A stretch of 64,000 nt of DNA from CAIUGU01 sp965279735 (lineage in GTDB: Bacteria; Pseudomonadota; Gammaproteobacteria; Steroidobacterales; Steroidobacteraceae), in assembly GCA_965279735.1 (NCBI GenBank), contig OZ257260.1, forward strand, positions 1,426,001 through 1,490,000. The letters are read 5' to 3'. Both the position numbers and the translations under genes were made by a program. Positions 25,886 to 33,768 of the stretch are shown here, piece after piece. The notes beneath the pieces are model-generated. The model saw only the letters and a list, made by a program, of their open reading frames with translations, was not told where the DNA came from and made no database searches. Within the stretch, counting starts at the first letter, position 1. Each line of letters starts with the position of its first letter.

Positions 25886-27850
25886 ATGGCCGCGTGGCTC
25901 GCCAGACTGGATGATCCAACGCAGCGCCTGATGTGGGCGCTCGGGGCGCTGGGCCTTGCGATGCTGCCGCATATCTCGCAACTGCCTCTGTGGATCGTGC
26001 TGTTTGCGGCGACGACCGCAGTCTGGCGTTTCGCCGCGCAGATCCAGCACTGGCGTCTGCCGCCCAGGTGGCTGCGGATCATCATCGTGGTCGCAGCAGT
26101 CCTCAGCATCCTCGCGGGGTACCGGACGCTCAACGGACTTGAGGCAGGCACTGCGCTGCTCGTCATGATGGCGGCGATCAAGCTGCTTGAAACCCGTGAC
26201 AAGCGCGATCTCACGGTGCTGCTGTTCATCGCGTACGTGCTGCTGTTCGCGGCCTTCCTGTACGACCAGGGGCTGCTGCAACTACCGTACATGCTGGTCG
26301 CAGTGTGGCTGCTCACCGCCACCCTGATGCGGACACACCAGACAACCGCGCGCATGCCGATGCGTGAAGCACTGGGGATGACGGCGAAGATGCTGCTCCA
26401 GGCCGTGCCGGTCGCGGTCCTGTTTTTCATCCTGTTTCCGCGACTGCCTGGACAGTTCTGGGCATTGCCGGCACGCGCCGGCGCAACGTCAGGCATCAAC
26501 GACGAGATCTCTCCCGGCGATGTCTCGGAACTCAGCCTGTCTCCGAATATCGCGTTTCGCGTGAGCTTCGTGGGTGCCCTGCCGCCGCCCGCGGAAAGGT
26601 ACTGGCGCGGCATCGTGCTGCATGACTTCGATGGCAGAACATGGCGCCGGCCGAGAGGCCGCTTCTACGCCACACCTCCGGTCGAAACGTCCGGGGCCGA
26701 ATACGACTATCGGGTGACGCTGGAACCCCACAACCGCAACTGGCTGTTTGCGCTGGATCTGCCGACACGCTGGCCGATGACCCGCGCATTCCAGACCTAC
26801 GACTATCAGTTGATCTCGTCGGAAACGGTGACAACGCCTCTCTCGTATCGCGCGCGATCGCATACACAGTACACGATGACGGGCGAGCTGCCTCTCACTC
26901 AACACAACGCCGATACGGCCTTGCCTGCAGAAAGAAATCCCCGGACACGTGCGCTGGCCGAAGAACTCAAGGCGCAGTATCCCGACACCGAGTCGCTGGT
27001 TCGCGCGGTCCTGCAGAAATTCCGGGACGAGGAATATTTCTACACGCTTGAGCCGCCGCGCCTAGAAGCGGATTCGGTCGATGACTTTTTGTTCAATACC
27101 CGTCGCGGCTTCTGCGAGCATTTCGCCTCGGCGTTTACTGCCCTCATGCGCGCCGCGGGAGTGCCTGCGCGCGTGGTCGCGGGCTACCAGGGCGGGCAAT
27201 ACAACCCGATGGGCGACTACCTCATCGTGCGTCAGTCGGATGCCCATGCCTGGTCGGAAGTGTGGATCGATGGACGAGGCTGGGTGCGCGTCGATCCCAC
27301 TGCTGCTGTAGCACCAGAGCGCATCGAACAGGGGCTGGATGCCGCGGTCTCCGCAGACGAAACCGTGCCGGGACGAATGTTCCGCGGCAACCGGGTGCTG
27401 CTGAACCTGCAACTCGCGTGGGATGCATTGAACAACGCCTGGCAAAGCAGGGTCGTCGAGTTCGACGATGACATGCAGCGTTCGCTGTTCGAGAAGCTGG
27501 GGATCGAGGATGCCGACTGGCGCGTACTGGGCCTCGGGATGGCAGTCGCACTGGGAGCATTCTTCCTCGCGCTGACCGGCTGGCTGGCGTGGCGTTTCCG
27601 GCCGAAAAGCCCGGATCCGGTCGCCGCCGCCTATGCACTCCTCTGTCGCAAGCTGGGACGTGGAAATCTGGAAAGGCGTCCCCATGAAGGTCCTGTCGAC
27701 TACCTGTCACGGGTGGGGTCGGCGCGGCCCGAGCTGCGCACGGACCTCGATGAGCTGCGATCGCTGTACGTGAGCCTGCGTTACGGTCCGTTGCCTGTCC
27801 CTACACAGCTGAGTCGCTTCCGGTTCCTCGTGAACCGTCTACGACTCTAG
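25886..27850 (+). CDS. TgpA-type transmembrane transglutaminase-like protein
   Basis: 654 residues. N-terminal membrane region (about six spans, DUF3488), then an extracytoplasmic transglutaminase-like domain with the Cys-His-Asp triad visible in TRRGFCEHFASAFTALMRAAG, DAHAWSEVW and GWVRVDPT, and a final membrane span with a DUF4129-like cytosolic tail. The Pseudomonas homologue TgpA is essential. Its ATG follows the DUF58 stop directly. Confidence 0.92.
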   Translation: MAAWLARLDDPTQRLMWALGALGLAMLPHISQLPLWIVLFAATTAVWRFAAQIQHWRLPPRWLRIIIVVAAVLSILAGYRTLNGLEAGTALLVMMAAIKLLETRDKRDLTVLLFIAYVLLFAAFLYDQGLLQLPYMLVAVWLLTATLMRTHQTTARMPMREALGMTAKMLLQAVPVAVLFFILFPRLPGQFWALPARAGATSGINDEISPGDVSELSLSPNIAFRVSFVGALPPPAERYWRGIVLHDFDGRTWRRPRGRFYATPPVETSGAEYDYRVTLEPHNRNWLFALDLPTRWPMTRAFQTYDYQLISSETVTTPLSYRARSHTQYTMTGELPLTQHNADTALPAERNPRTRALAEELKAQYPDTESLVRAVLQKFRDEEYFYTLEPPRLEADSVDDFLFNTRRGFCEHFASAFTALMRAAGVPARVVAGYQGGQYNPMGDYLIVRQSDAHAWSEVWIDGRGWVRVDPTAAVAPERIEQGLDAAVSADETVPGRMFRGNRVLLNLQLAWDALNNAWQSRVVEFDDDMQRSLFEKLGIEDADWRVLGLGMAVALGAFFLALTGWLAWRFRPKSPDPVAAAYALLCRKLGRGNLERRPHEGPVDYLSRVGSARPELRTDLDELRSLYVSLRYGPLPVPTQLSRFRFLVNRLRL

Positions 27851-27867
27851 CTGCAAGGGAATTCCGG

Positions 27868-28725
27868 TTGATCGTATTCTTTGTCCTGATCTTCGTCGCA
27901 CTCGGGATTGCAGGCTGGCTGGTTCTCGAACCCATCCTGATCCGTCGTCGCCGGCAGTTGTTGATGACCCGTTCGTGCCCGGAGCAGTGGCGCACATGGA
28001 TCGGCGCGCACGTCCCCGTCTATTCCCGCCTCCCCCATGGTCTCCGGGAGCGCGTCCTCGGCCTCACGCAGATCTTCGTGCGCGAGAAGCGGTTCGTCGG
28101 TTGCAACGGACTCATCGTTACCGACGAGATGCGCGCGGTGATCGCGTTCCAGGCCAGCCTGCTGGTCGTCAACCGGCCCGGCATTCCGCTCGCCAACCTC
28201 TACGACGAACTGGCATCGGTGCTGATCTACCCGGCCGCATTCATCGTCGATGAGACCCACCATCATGGCTCTGGCCTCGTGACAACCGGTCGCAGGGCAC
28301 TGTCGGGACAAGCCTGGGAAGCGCGCCGGATGATCCTGTCATGGGACGACATTGAACATCCGCATGAAGCCGGGAACGTGGTCATGCACGAATTCGCACA
28401 CTACCTCGACATGGAAAATGATTCGATGGATGGCGCACCTGCTTTGCAGAATGCGCCGGCCTATGCGCGCTGGTCGCAGGCGTTCTGGCAGGAGTATCAG
28501 CAGCTCCGCGCCGACCTGCAGGCCGGCCTGCCGACGCTGCTCGATCCGTATGCCGCCACGGAACCCGCGGAGTTTTTTGCCGTGGTGACTGAAGTGTTCT
28601 TCGAGCGGTCGCCGCAGCTGCTGCAAACCCATCCCGGGTTGTACGAGCAGCTGCAGCAGTATTACCGGCTCGACCCGGCGAGCTGGGAAGCTCCCATCAC
28701 GCCGCGGGCTTGGCCGCAGGCTTGA
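27868..28725 (+). CDS. MtfA-like zinc peptidase (M90)
   Basis: 285 residues. Zinc site HEFAHYLDMEND (residues about 173-184) with a downstream glutamate in EPAEFFAVVTEVFF fits the M90/MtfA family; E. coli MtfA binds the Mlc repressor. An N-terminal membrane span (IVFFVLIFVALGIAGWLVL) is an addition relative to E. coli MtfA. The start is a TTG at 27868 with AAGGGA 8 bases upstream. Its 3' end overlaps the convergent HiPIP gene by 29 bases. Confidence 0.88.
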   Translation: MIVFFVLIFVALGIAGWLVLEPILIRRRRQLLMTRSCPEQWRTWIGAHVPVYSRLPHGLRERVLGLTQIFVREKRFVGCNGLIVTDEMRAVIAFQASLLVVNRPGIPLANLYDELASVLIYPAAFIVDETHHHGSGLVTTGRRALSGQAWEARRMILSWDDIEHPHEAGNVVMHEFAHYLDMENDSMDGAPALQNAPAYARWSQAFWQEYQQLRADLQAGLPTLLDPYAATEPAEFFAVVTEVFFERSPQLLQTHPGLYEQLQQYYRLDPASWEAPITPRAWPQA

Positions 28726-29059
28726 GTGCCCACACGCGGCACCAGCCGGTGGCTGCGACCGCCCTGCCCGGGAAAAGATTGCAGCCGCCACTGGCATCGC
28801 CGGCCTTGCCGACGTACTGCACGCAGGTAGCGCACTTCTGCTCGGGCTTGTGGGTGGGGTTCGTCTTTGCATCCACCTTGGTGGAATCGGCCGAATACCC
28901 AAGCGCCTTGGCCTGCGGATCGTTCGCATCGAGTGGCGTCAAAGCGGGCGGCGCGCCGGCCAGCGCCTGCTCAAACATGGCAATTCCGGGCACGGCAGCC
29001 AGACCAAGCAAGGCCGATTTTAGGACGGCGCGGCGCCGAATCCGATAGTCATTCATCAT
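28697..29059 (-). CDS. High-potential iron-sulfur protein (HiPIP)
   Basis: 120 residues. A Tat-type signal (RRRAVLKSALLG) precedes a small domain with four cysteines at 76, 79, 93 and 107 (CATC, GGC, WC), the HiPIP [4Fe-4S] ligand pattern. In purple bacteria HiPIP shuttles electrons from cytochrome bc1 to the reaction-centre tetraheme PufC. RBS GAGGGG precedes the ATG at 29059. It marks the left edge of the photosynthesis cluster. Confidence 0.92.
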   Translation of the reverse strand: MMNDYRIRRRAVLKSALLGLAAVPGIAMFEQALAGAPPALTPLDANDPQAKALGYSADSTKVDAKTNPTHKPEQKCATCVQYVGKAGDASGGCNLFPGRAVAATGWCRVWALKPAAKPAA

Positions 29060-29149
29060 TTATTCCCCTCAAGATGGATCGCATTACATGAAACGGAGAG
29101 ATGGCGACACGGGTAGAACGTTACAGCCCCCAAGCTGAATGCTGGCTGA

Positions 29150-29416
29150 TCAGGTATTCCAGCGCCGCCAGAGGTCGCCCACATGGGCCGCCAGTGCGAG
29201 TAGCAGCGCCATGGCGATCCACAGCCAGCTCGCCTGGTTTGCAAGGGCACGCGCTGCGAGGACGAGTCCCGCTCCGGCGCCGAGACTCAGCCACAGGCCG
29301 GCAGGTTCGATCCCGCGACCAGTCCGATAGCGGTACAGGCCGAGCAGCACCCCTTCCAGCAACAGCAGCACTGCCACCATGTCGAGGATTCGTCCATTGG
29401 CGATGAAAGCGCTCAT
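29150..29416 (-). CDS. Small membrane protein, unknown
   Basis: 88 residues with about three hydrophobic spans (MVAVLLLLEGVLLGLY, LWLSLGAGAGLVLAARAL, WIAMALLLALAAHVGDLW). No family recognised and no strong ribosome site before the ATG at 29414-29416. It lies between tspO and the HiPIP gene on the same strand, so it may be the tail of the bchG operon. The membrane pattern and length argue for a real gene. Confidence 0.6.
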   Translation of the reverse strand: MSAFIANGRILDMVAVLLLLEGVLLGLYRYRTGRGIEPAGLWLSLGAGAGLVLAARALANQASWLWIAMALLLALAAHVGDLWRRWNT

Positions 29417-29458
29417 GGCACTGCACGACGCAAACGGTGGCCTGCGCGGATTGTCATG

Positions 29459-29656
29459 TCACCGGTCGTACCGGCCGCGAACGCAGTCGATGGTCACGTT
29501 CAGCAATGTCTGCAATGCCGCTCCGAGTCCGCCGACAGGACGGGATTCCGGCGCTTCGCCGACCGCATGCGGCGTAGCCAGCGAAGGATCCCGAGGAGGC
29601 ACGCTCTTGGGGCTTCGCGGGACCCGTGTGGCCGTGCCATGAGTGGAAGTGATCAT
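29459..29656 (-). CDS. Small hypothetical protein downstream of tspO
   Basis: 65 residues, Pro/Arg/Ser-rich N-terminal half followed by GGLGAALQTLLNVTIDCVRGRYDR. The ATG at 29654-29656 has GAGG six bases upstream and lies 34 bases after the tspO stop. Codon third positions look like neighbouring genes. No homologue recognised; could be spurious. Confidence 0.42.
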   Translation of the reverse strand: MITSTHGTATRVPRSPKSVPPRDPSLATPHAVGEAPESRPVGGLGAALQTLLNVTIDCVRGRYDR

Positions 29657-29690
29657 GAAACACCTCGCTGCCAGTAAACGTGTAACAGCT

Positions 29691-30185
29691 TCAGACCCGT
29701 TGGAAAGAGGGATTCAATTGCACAATCGAATAGTTCAGCGTTGCGGCGAACGTGACCCAGCCGATGTAGGGAAAGAGCAGCCCGCCCGCGAGGCGCGAGC
29801 TGCGAAACAGCACCACGATCAGCGCGAGAATCGACAGCCACAGCAACGCTACGTCGATCAAGGCCAGGTCCGGTCGTTGCAGGCGGAAAAACAGAGCGCT
29901 CCAGAGAACGTTGAACAAGGCATTCAACGCGAAGAGCGAGACGATCCATGTGCGCTGCCGACGATCCGTTGTCGCGCGCCAACCAGTGACTCCCGCCAAA
30001 GCCGTCAGCGCGAAGATGAGCGTCCACGCCGGCGCGAACAGCCAGTCGGGTGGATTCCACGCAGGCTGGCGCAGACCGTAGTACCACGGGCCCAGTACCG
30101 TCATGAAGCCTCCCAGAAGCGAAACACTCACTGCAGACAGCGCTGCAACGGTGACGGGCTTCGCCATGGAACGACGTGTGCTCAT
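29691..30185 (-). CDS. tspO: TspO/MBR tryptophan-rich sensory protein
   Basis: 164 residues, five membrane spans, with the family pattern WYYGLRQPAWNPPDWLFAPAWT and FNVLWSALFF. TspO binds porphyrins and cholesterol-like ligands; in Rhodobacter it dampens photosynthesis gene expression under oxygen. The ATG at 30183-30185 overlaps the bchP stop (ATGA), so it is translationally tied to a bacteriochlorophyll operon. Confidence 0.92.
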   Translation of the reverse strand: MSTRRSMAKPVTVAALSAVSVSLLGGFMTVLGPWYYGLRQPAWNPPDWLFAPAWTLIFALTALAGVTGWRATTDRRQRTWIVSLFALNALFNVLWSALFFRLQRPDLALIDVALLWLSILALIVVLFRSSRLAGGLLFPYIGWVTFAATLNYSIVQLNPSFQRV

Positions 30186-31408
30186 GCACGCACCAGGCCG
30201 AGGAGATGGGCAACATCCTTGAAGAAGATGCGCAGGTGAGCCAACGGGTCGGACCGCACGAGGCGCTTGTGCATGTAAGCCTGCCACGTCAGCCGCTGCA
30301 CGTCGGGGTCCCGGCAGATGCTGACAAATCGCTCGCGGCGTTGGTCGTTCGCGTACCAGAACCACTGCATCATCCCCAGCACCCAGAAGACCCGGCCGTG
30401 AGCCTTCATGAATTCCCGGCGCGCCAGCTTGAGGGAGCGAGCATCGCCTGTCTCGAGCAGCTCCGACACCGCGCGGGCCGCCAGGCGTCCACCCGTCATC
30501 GCGTAGTAGATGCCTTCACCGGACGCGGGTGCGACCACACCGGCGGCATCGCCGGCGAGTACCACATCGCTGCCGTTGTCCCAACGGCGAAGAGGTGCCA
30601 TTGGAATCGGCGCACCCTCGCAACGCACGGTATCGAGTGCATCGAGACCGGCACTCGTGCGCAAGCCGCTCACTGCGGAGCGCAATGAAAAACCCTTGCG
30701 CGCACTGCCGACACCGACGCTGGTGGTCGAACCGTGCGGGAAAACCCAGCCGTAGAAATCGGGCGATACCTGTCCCTGGTAGTACACGTCGCAGCGGGCA
30801 GCATCGAAACCCTCCGCTGCCTGTACCGGCGAACGAATGATCTCGTGGTAAGCCGCAACGTAGCGCATGCGCTTTGCGCCCGGGATGCATTGGCGTGCTA
30901 CTGCCGAAACCGCACCATCTGCCCCGATGACGGTGCGCGCGCGCACCTGCTGCTCACCCTGCCCCGGCTGGCATCCTGCAGGACGATAGTGGACGATGGC
31001 TGTTCCGTCCGTGTCGCGCGTTATGCGCTCAAATACACCTTCGACGCGGCGGGCACCTGCAATTGCGGCGCGCTGCCGAAGCCATTCGTCAAACGACTCA
31101 CGATCCACCATGCCCACGAAGCCATTGTCGATGGGCATGTCGACGCGCTGCTGCGCAGGCGAAACCATGCGCGCTGAAGTGACTGTGGCCACGAGCAGAT
31201 GGTCAGGGATGCCGAACTCGGAAATAAGCTGGGGTGGAATGGCACCGCCACAGGGCTTGATTCGGCCGGCGCGATCCAGCAGCAGCACCGAGTGACCTTC
31301 AGTCGCCAGATCCGTCGCTGCCGTCGCTCCTGCAGGTCCTCCGCCGACGACCACGGCATCGAATGTCGCCGTATCGCGTGCGCCGGAAAACAGCGGAGAG
31401 GATTTCAT
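30182..31408 (-). CDS. bchP: Geranylgeranyl reductase
   Basis: 408 residues from the ATG at 31406-31408. FAD-binding N-terminus AVVVGGGPAGATAATDLA, then DRAGRIKPCGGAIPPQLI and VLAGDAAGVVAPASGEGIYYAM, which are typical of BchP/ChlP. It reduces the geranylgeranyl tail of bacteriochlorophyll to phytyl in three steps. Overlaps the upstream BCD transporter gene by 4 bases and downstream tspO by 4. Confidence 0.95.
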   Translation of the reverse strand: MKSSPLFSGARDTATFDAVVVGGGPAGATAATDLATEGHSVLLLDRAGRIKPCGGAIPPQLISEFGIPDHLLVATVTSARMVSPAQQRVDMPIDNGFVGMVDRESFDEWLRQRAAIAGARRVEGVFERITRDTDGTAIVHYRPAGCQPGQGEQQVRARTVIGADGAVSAVARQCIPGAKRMRYVAAYHEIIRSPVQAAEGFDAARCDVYYQGQVSPDFYGWVFPHGSTTSVGVGSARKGFSLRSAVSGLRTSAGLDALDTVRCEGAPIPMAPLRRWDNGSDVVLAGDAAGVVAPASGEGIYYAMTGGRLAARAVSELLETGDARSLKLARREFMKAHGRVFWVLGMMQWFWYANDQRRERFVSICRDPDVQRLTWQAYMHKRLVRSDPLAHLRIFFKDVAHLLGLVRA

Positions 31409-32757
31409 GAACTCGCTACCTGGGCAGTGACAATGGTGGGTGCGCGTGCGGACACCGCGCTCGAGCGGTAGGCAAGCCGGGCCGCGAAGCAGAACAGCAG
31501 TGCTTCTGCGATGAACACCACCGCGTAGGCCATCACCGGTGCAGTCACGATCAGGCGCATGGCGTCGATCGCCACCGTGCCCACGAAGCCTCCGAGCCCG
31601 AATGCGATCGCCTGGGCTGCGCCCCACACTCCCATGCGGACCCCTTCACGTCCCGGCATGCCAGCGCCGGCCAGCTCCATCATGGACGCGATGGCTGCGA
31701 CAGCGAAAATTCCATTCGAGAATCCGAGCGCCGCAACCGAGACCTGGATTGGCCACGTTCCCGCTTCGAATCCACCCAGTGCGAGACTCAGCAATGCTGC
31801 AGCAGACCCCAGGCAACCGGCAATGATCCACGCCCGCAAGGAGCCGCGTCTCGCGCCGCCGAGCAAACCGCTGGACAGCGCGAGAATGATCATGCCGGCA
31901 AGAACACCAGCATTCTGCAATCCCGAGAGTTGCGTTGATTCTCCCGGAGTCATGCCGAACACGAGTCCGGCAAAGGGTTCGAGAATCAGATCCTGGGCGC
32001 TGTATGCCAGCATGGAAACGAACACAAACACGGTGAAGCGTCGTGCTTCCTGGTCGTCCCATACTTCCGCCAAAGCAGCGGAAAAGTTCTTGCGGGCCGC
32101 AGGATTGACAGCAGCCGGGGCTGCATCTACGCGCATATTCCGGTTGGCTGAGGGCTCTTCAATTCCCCAGACAGCAAGCAGCGCGAGGACAACGGCGCTG
32201 CAGGCGACGACAGTCGTGACGCCAATCAGCCTGGCGGGCGTGAAAGGATCGAGAAAATGTCCGGCGATTCCGCCAGTCACCACGAAGCCGGCAATCATCA
32301 TCACCCACATCACGGTGGCCGCCTGTGCCCTACGCTGTGCACCGCTGCGCTTGGCCAGCAAGACCAGAAGCGAAGTGCCCGCGGCGCCGACACCGAGACC
32401 GATGAGCAGGAAAGACACCACCGCGAGCGCGACTCCGGCCGGCAGATTGACGCCCATCCATGCTGTCGCAAACGCCGCGCCTATTCCGCCGAGGGCCAGC
32501 ACCAGCATGCCGCCGATGATCCACGGTGTTCGCCGGCCGCCAACATCCGATTGGTGCCCGAGACGCGGACGCAGGATCTGGATCGCGTAGTGAAGCGCCA
32601 CCAGCACGCCAGGCAGCATTGCCGGCAGCGCGAGTTCAACCACCATGACCCTGTTCATGGTCGATGTGGTCAGGACAACGATGGCACCCAGTGCGGTCTG
32701 CACAAGACCAAGCCGCACAATACCTGTCCAGCCGAGGGGCGCACCTGTGACGTTCAT
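31405..32757 (-). CDS. BCD-family (PucC-like) MFS membrane protein
   Basis: 450 residues, about twelve spans. Motifs such as STMNRVMVVELALPAMLPGVLVALHYA, RPRLGHQSDVGGRRTPWIIGGM and GMGVWGAAQAIAFG-type segments place it in the bacteriochlorophyll delivery family. Sitting between bchG and bchP corresponds to the ORF428/Bch2-type member of other purple bacteria. It probably helps move or insert bacteriochlorophyll into antenna complexes. It is distinct from the LhaA copy at 45126. Confidence 0.92.
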   Translation of the reverse strand: MNVTGAPLGWTGIVRLGLVQTALGAIVVLTTSTMNRVMVVELALPAMLPGVLVALHYAIQILRPRLGHQSDVGGRRTPWIIGGMLVLALGGIGAAFATAWMGVNLPAGVALAVVSFLLIGLGVGAAGTSLLVLLAKRSGAQRRAQAATVMWVMMIAGFVVTGGIAGHFLDPFTPARLIGVTTVVACSAVVLALLAVWGIEEPSANRNMRVDAAPAAVNPAARKNFSAALAEVWDDQEARRFTVFVFVSMLAYSAQDLILEPFAGLVFGMTPGESTQLSGLQNAGVLAGMIILALSSGLLGGARRGSLRAWIIAGCLGSAAALLSLALGGFEAGTWPIQVSVAALGFSNGIFAVAAIASMMELAGAGMPGREGVRMGVWGAAQAIAFGLGGFVGTVAIDAMRLIVTAPVMAYAVVFIAEALLFCFAARLAYRSSAVSARAPTIVTAQVASS

Positions 32758-33668
32758 TGCCCCACCAAGCCACGGACCGCGAACGCACTGATCATCATGC
32801 CGGTGACATAGAGGCTGATGCCGGTAGCGTTGTACCAGGGAGCCAGTTCGCGCGGCTTGCCCAGCAAGCGACGCATCAGCAGGAGTTGCGCGACCAGCAG
32901 TATGCCGATGGCCAGTGCGTGCCAGGGGCGCATCCAATTCAACAGCAGAATTGCCACGACCAGTTGCGGGATGGCCATCATGATGCAGGCAACACGAGCT
33001 GCACGTGCTGCACCGAGGCGCGCCGGCAGCGAACCGATCCCTAGCCGCAGATCACCTTCGATGGATTTGAAATCGTTCAACGTCATGATGCCGTGGGCAC
33101 CCAGACTGTAGAGCGCCGCCAGCACCAGCACTTCAGTAGCAGGAATCGCGACTGCTGTCCCGATCACTGCCGCCCCCGTTACCCAGGGCAGTCCTTCGTA
33201 ACACGCTCCCACCGCAAGATTGCCCCACCATCCATTGAGCTTGAGGCGAATGGGCGGAGCGCTGTATGCCCAGGCGAGTATCAGCCCTGCGCACGTCGCG
33301 AAGAAGCCGAAGTAACCCAGCGTGGTAGCGACGATGAGAGAGAGAAGCGTCCACGCGATCGCCACGAAGAGACCCCACTGGCCCGGCATGCGTCCGGACG
33401 GGATGGGGCGTTCGGGTTGATTGATGGCGTCGACATGCCGATCGAACCAGTCGTTGACCGCCTGGCTGGTTCCGCACACCAAAGGACCGGTGAGAAGGAC
33501 ACCGGCAACAACAAGCAACCAGTTAATGGGTTGGGTCGAAGGGACCGAAGCGACTCCGCATCCGAAAGCCCACATGGGCGGAAACCAGGTGATGGGCTTG
33601 AGCAGCTCGAGCACCGCCCCGGCTTGAGGACGACTAGCTGCTAACGGGGCGGAAAGCACTCGTGCCAT
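32754..33668 (-). CDS. bchG: Bacteriochlorophyll synthase
   Basis: 304 residues; UbiA-type membrane prenyltransferase attaching the C20 tail to bacteriochlorophyllide a. The Asp-rich motif NDWFDRHVDAINQPERPIPS and SLGAHGIMTLNDFKSIEGD are diagnostic. N-terminus LELLKPITWFPPMWAFGCG matches other BchG proteins, fixing the start at 33668. That start lies only 8 bases from a TATAAT box, so the mRNA may be leaderless. Overlaps the next gene by 4 bases. Confidence 0.96.
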   Translation of the reverse strand: MARVLSAPLAASRPQAGAVLELLKPITWFPPMWAFGCGVASVPSTQPINWLLVVAGVLLTGPLVCGTSQAVNDWFDRHVDAINQPERPIPSGRMPGQWGLFVAIAWTLLSLIVATTLGYFGFFATCAGLILAWAYSAPPIRLKLNGWWGNLAVGACYEGLPWVTGAAVIGTAVAIPATEVLVLAALYSLGAHGIMTLNDFKSIEGDLRLGIGSLPARLGAARAARVACIMMAIPQLVVAILLLNWMRPWHALAIGILLVAQLLLMRRLLGKPRELAPWYNATGISLYVTGMMISAFAVRGLVGQ

Positions 33669-33671
33669 GAA

Positions 33672-33715
33672 CGTACATTATATTTGACGTTCATTAGTGT
33701 CAATAAACAATTACA
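33672..33715 (-). promoter_or_regulatory. bchG promoter with paired PpsR-type operators
   Basis: A perfect TGT-N12-ACA palindrome lies at 33698-33715 and a degenerate CGT-N12-ACG at 33672-33689, separated by exactly 8 bp, the spacing reported for CrtJ/PpsR at bchC. On the minus strand TATAAT (33682-33677) and TATTGA (33705-33700, 17-bp spacer) or TTGACA (33703-33698, 15-bp spacer) fall inside them, so the repressor would cover both promoter boxes. Confidence 0.8.
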
Positions 33716-33768
33716 CTTTTGATGCAGGCAGCTTTGACGCACGCCGCCGAGGTAACGACAACCCCGAT

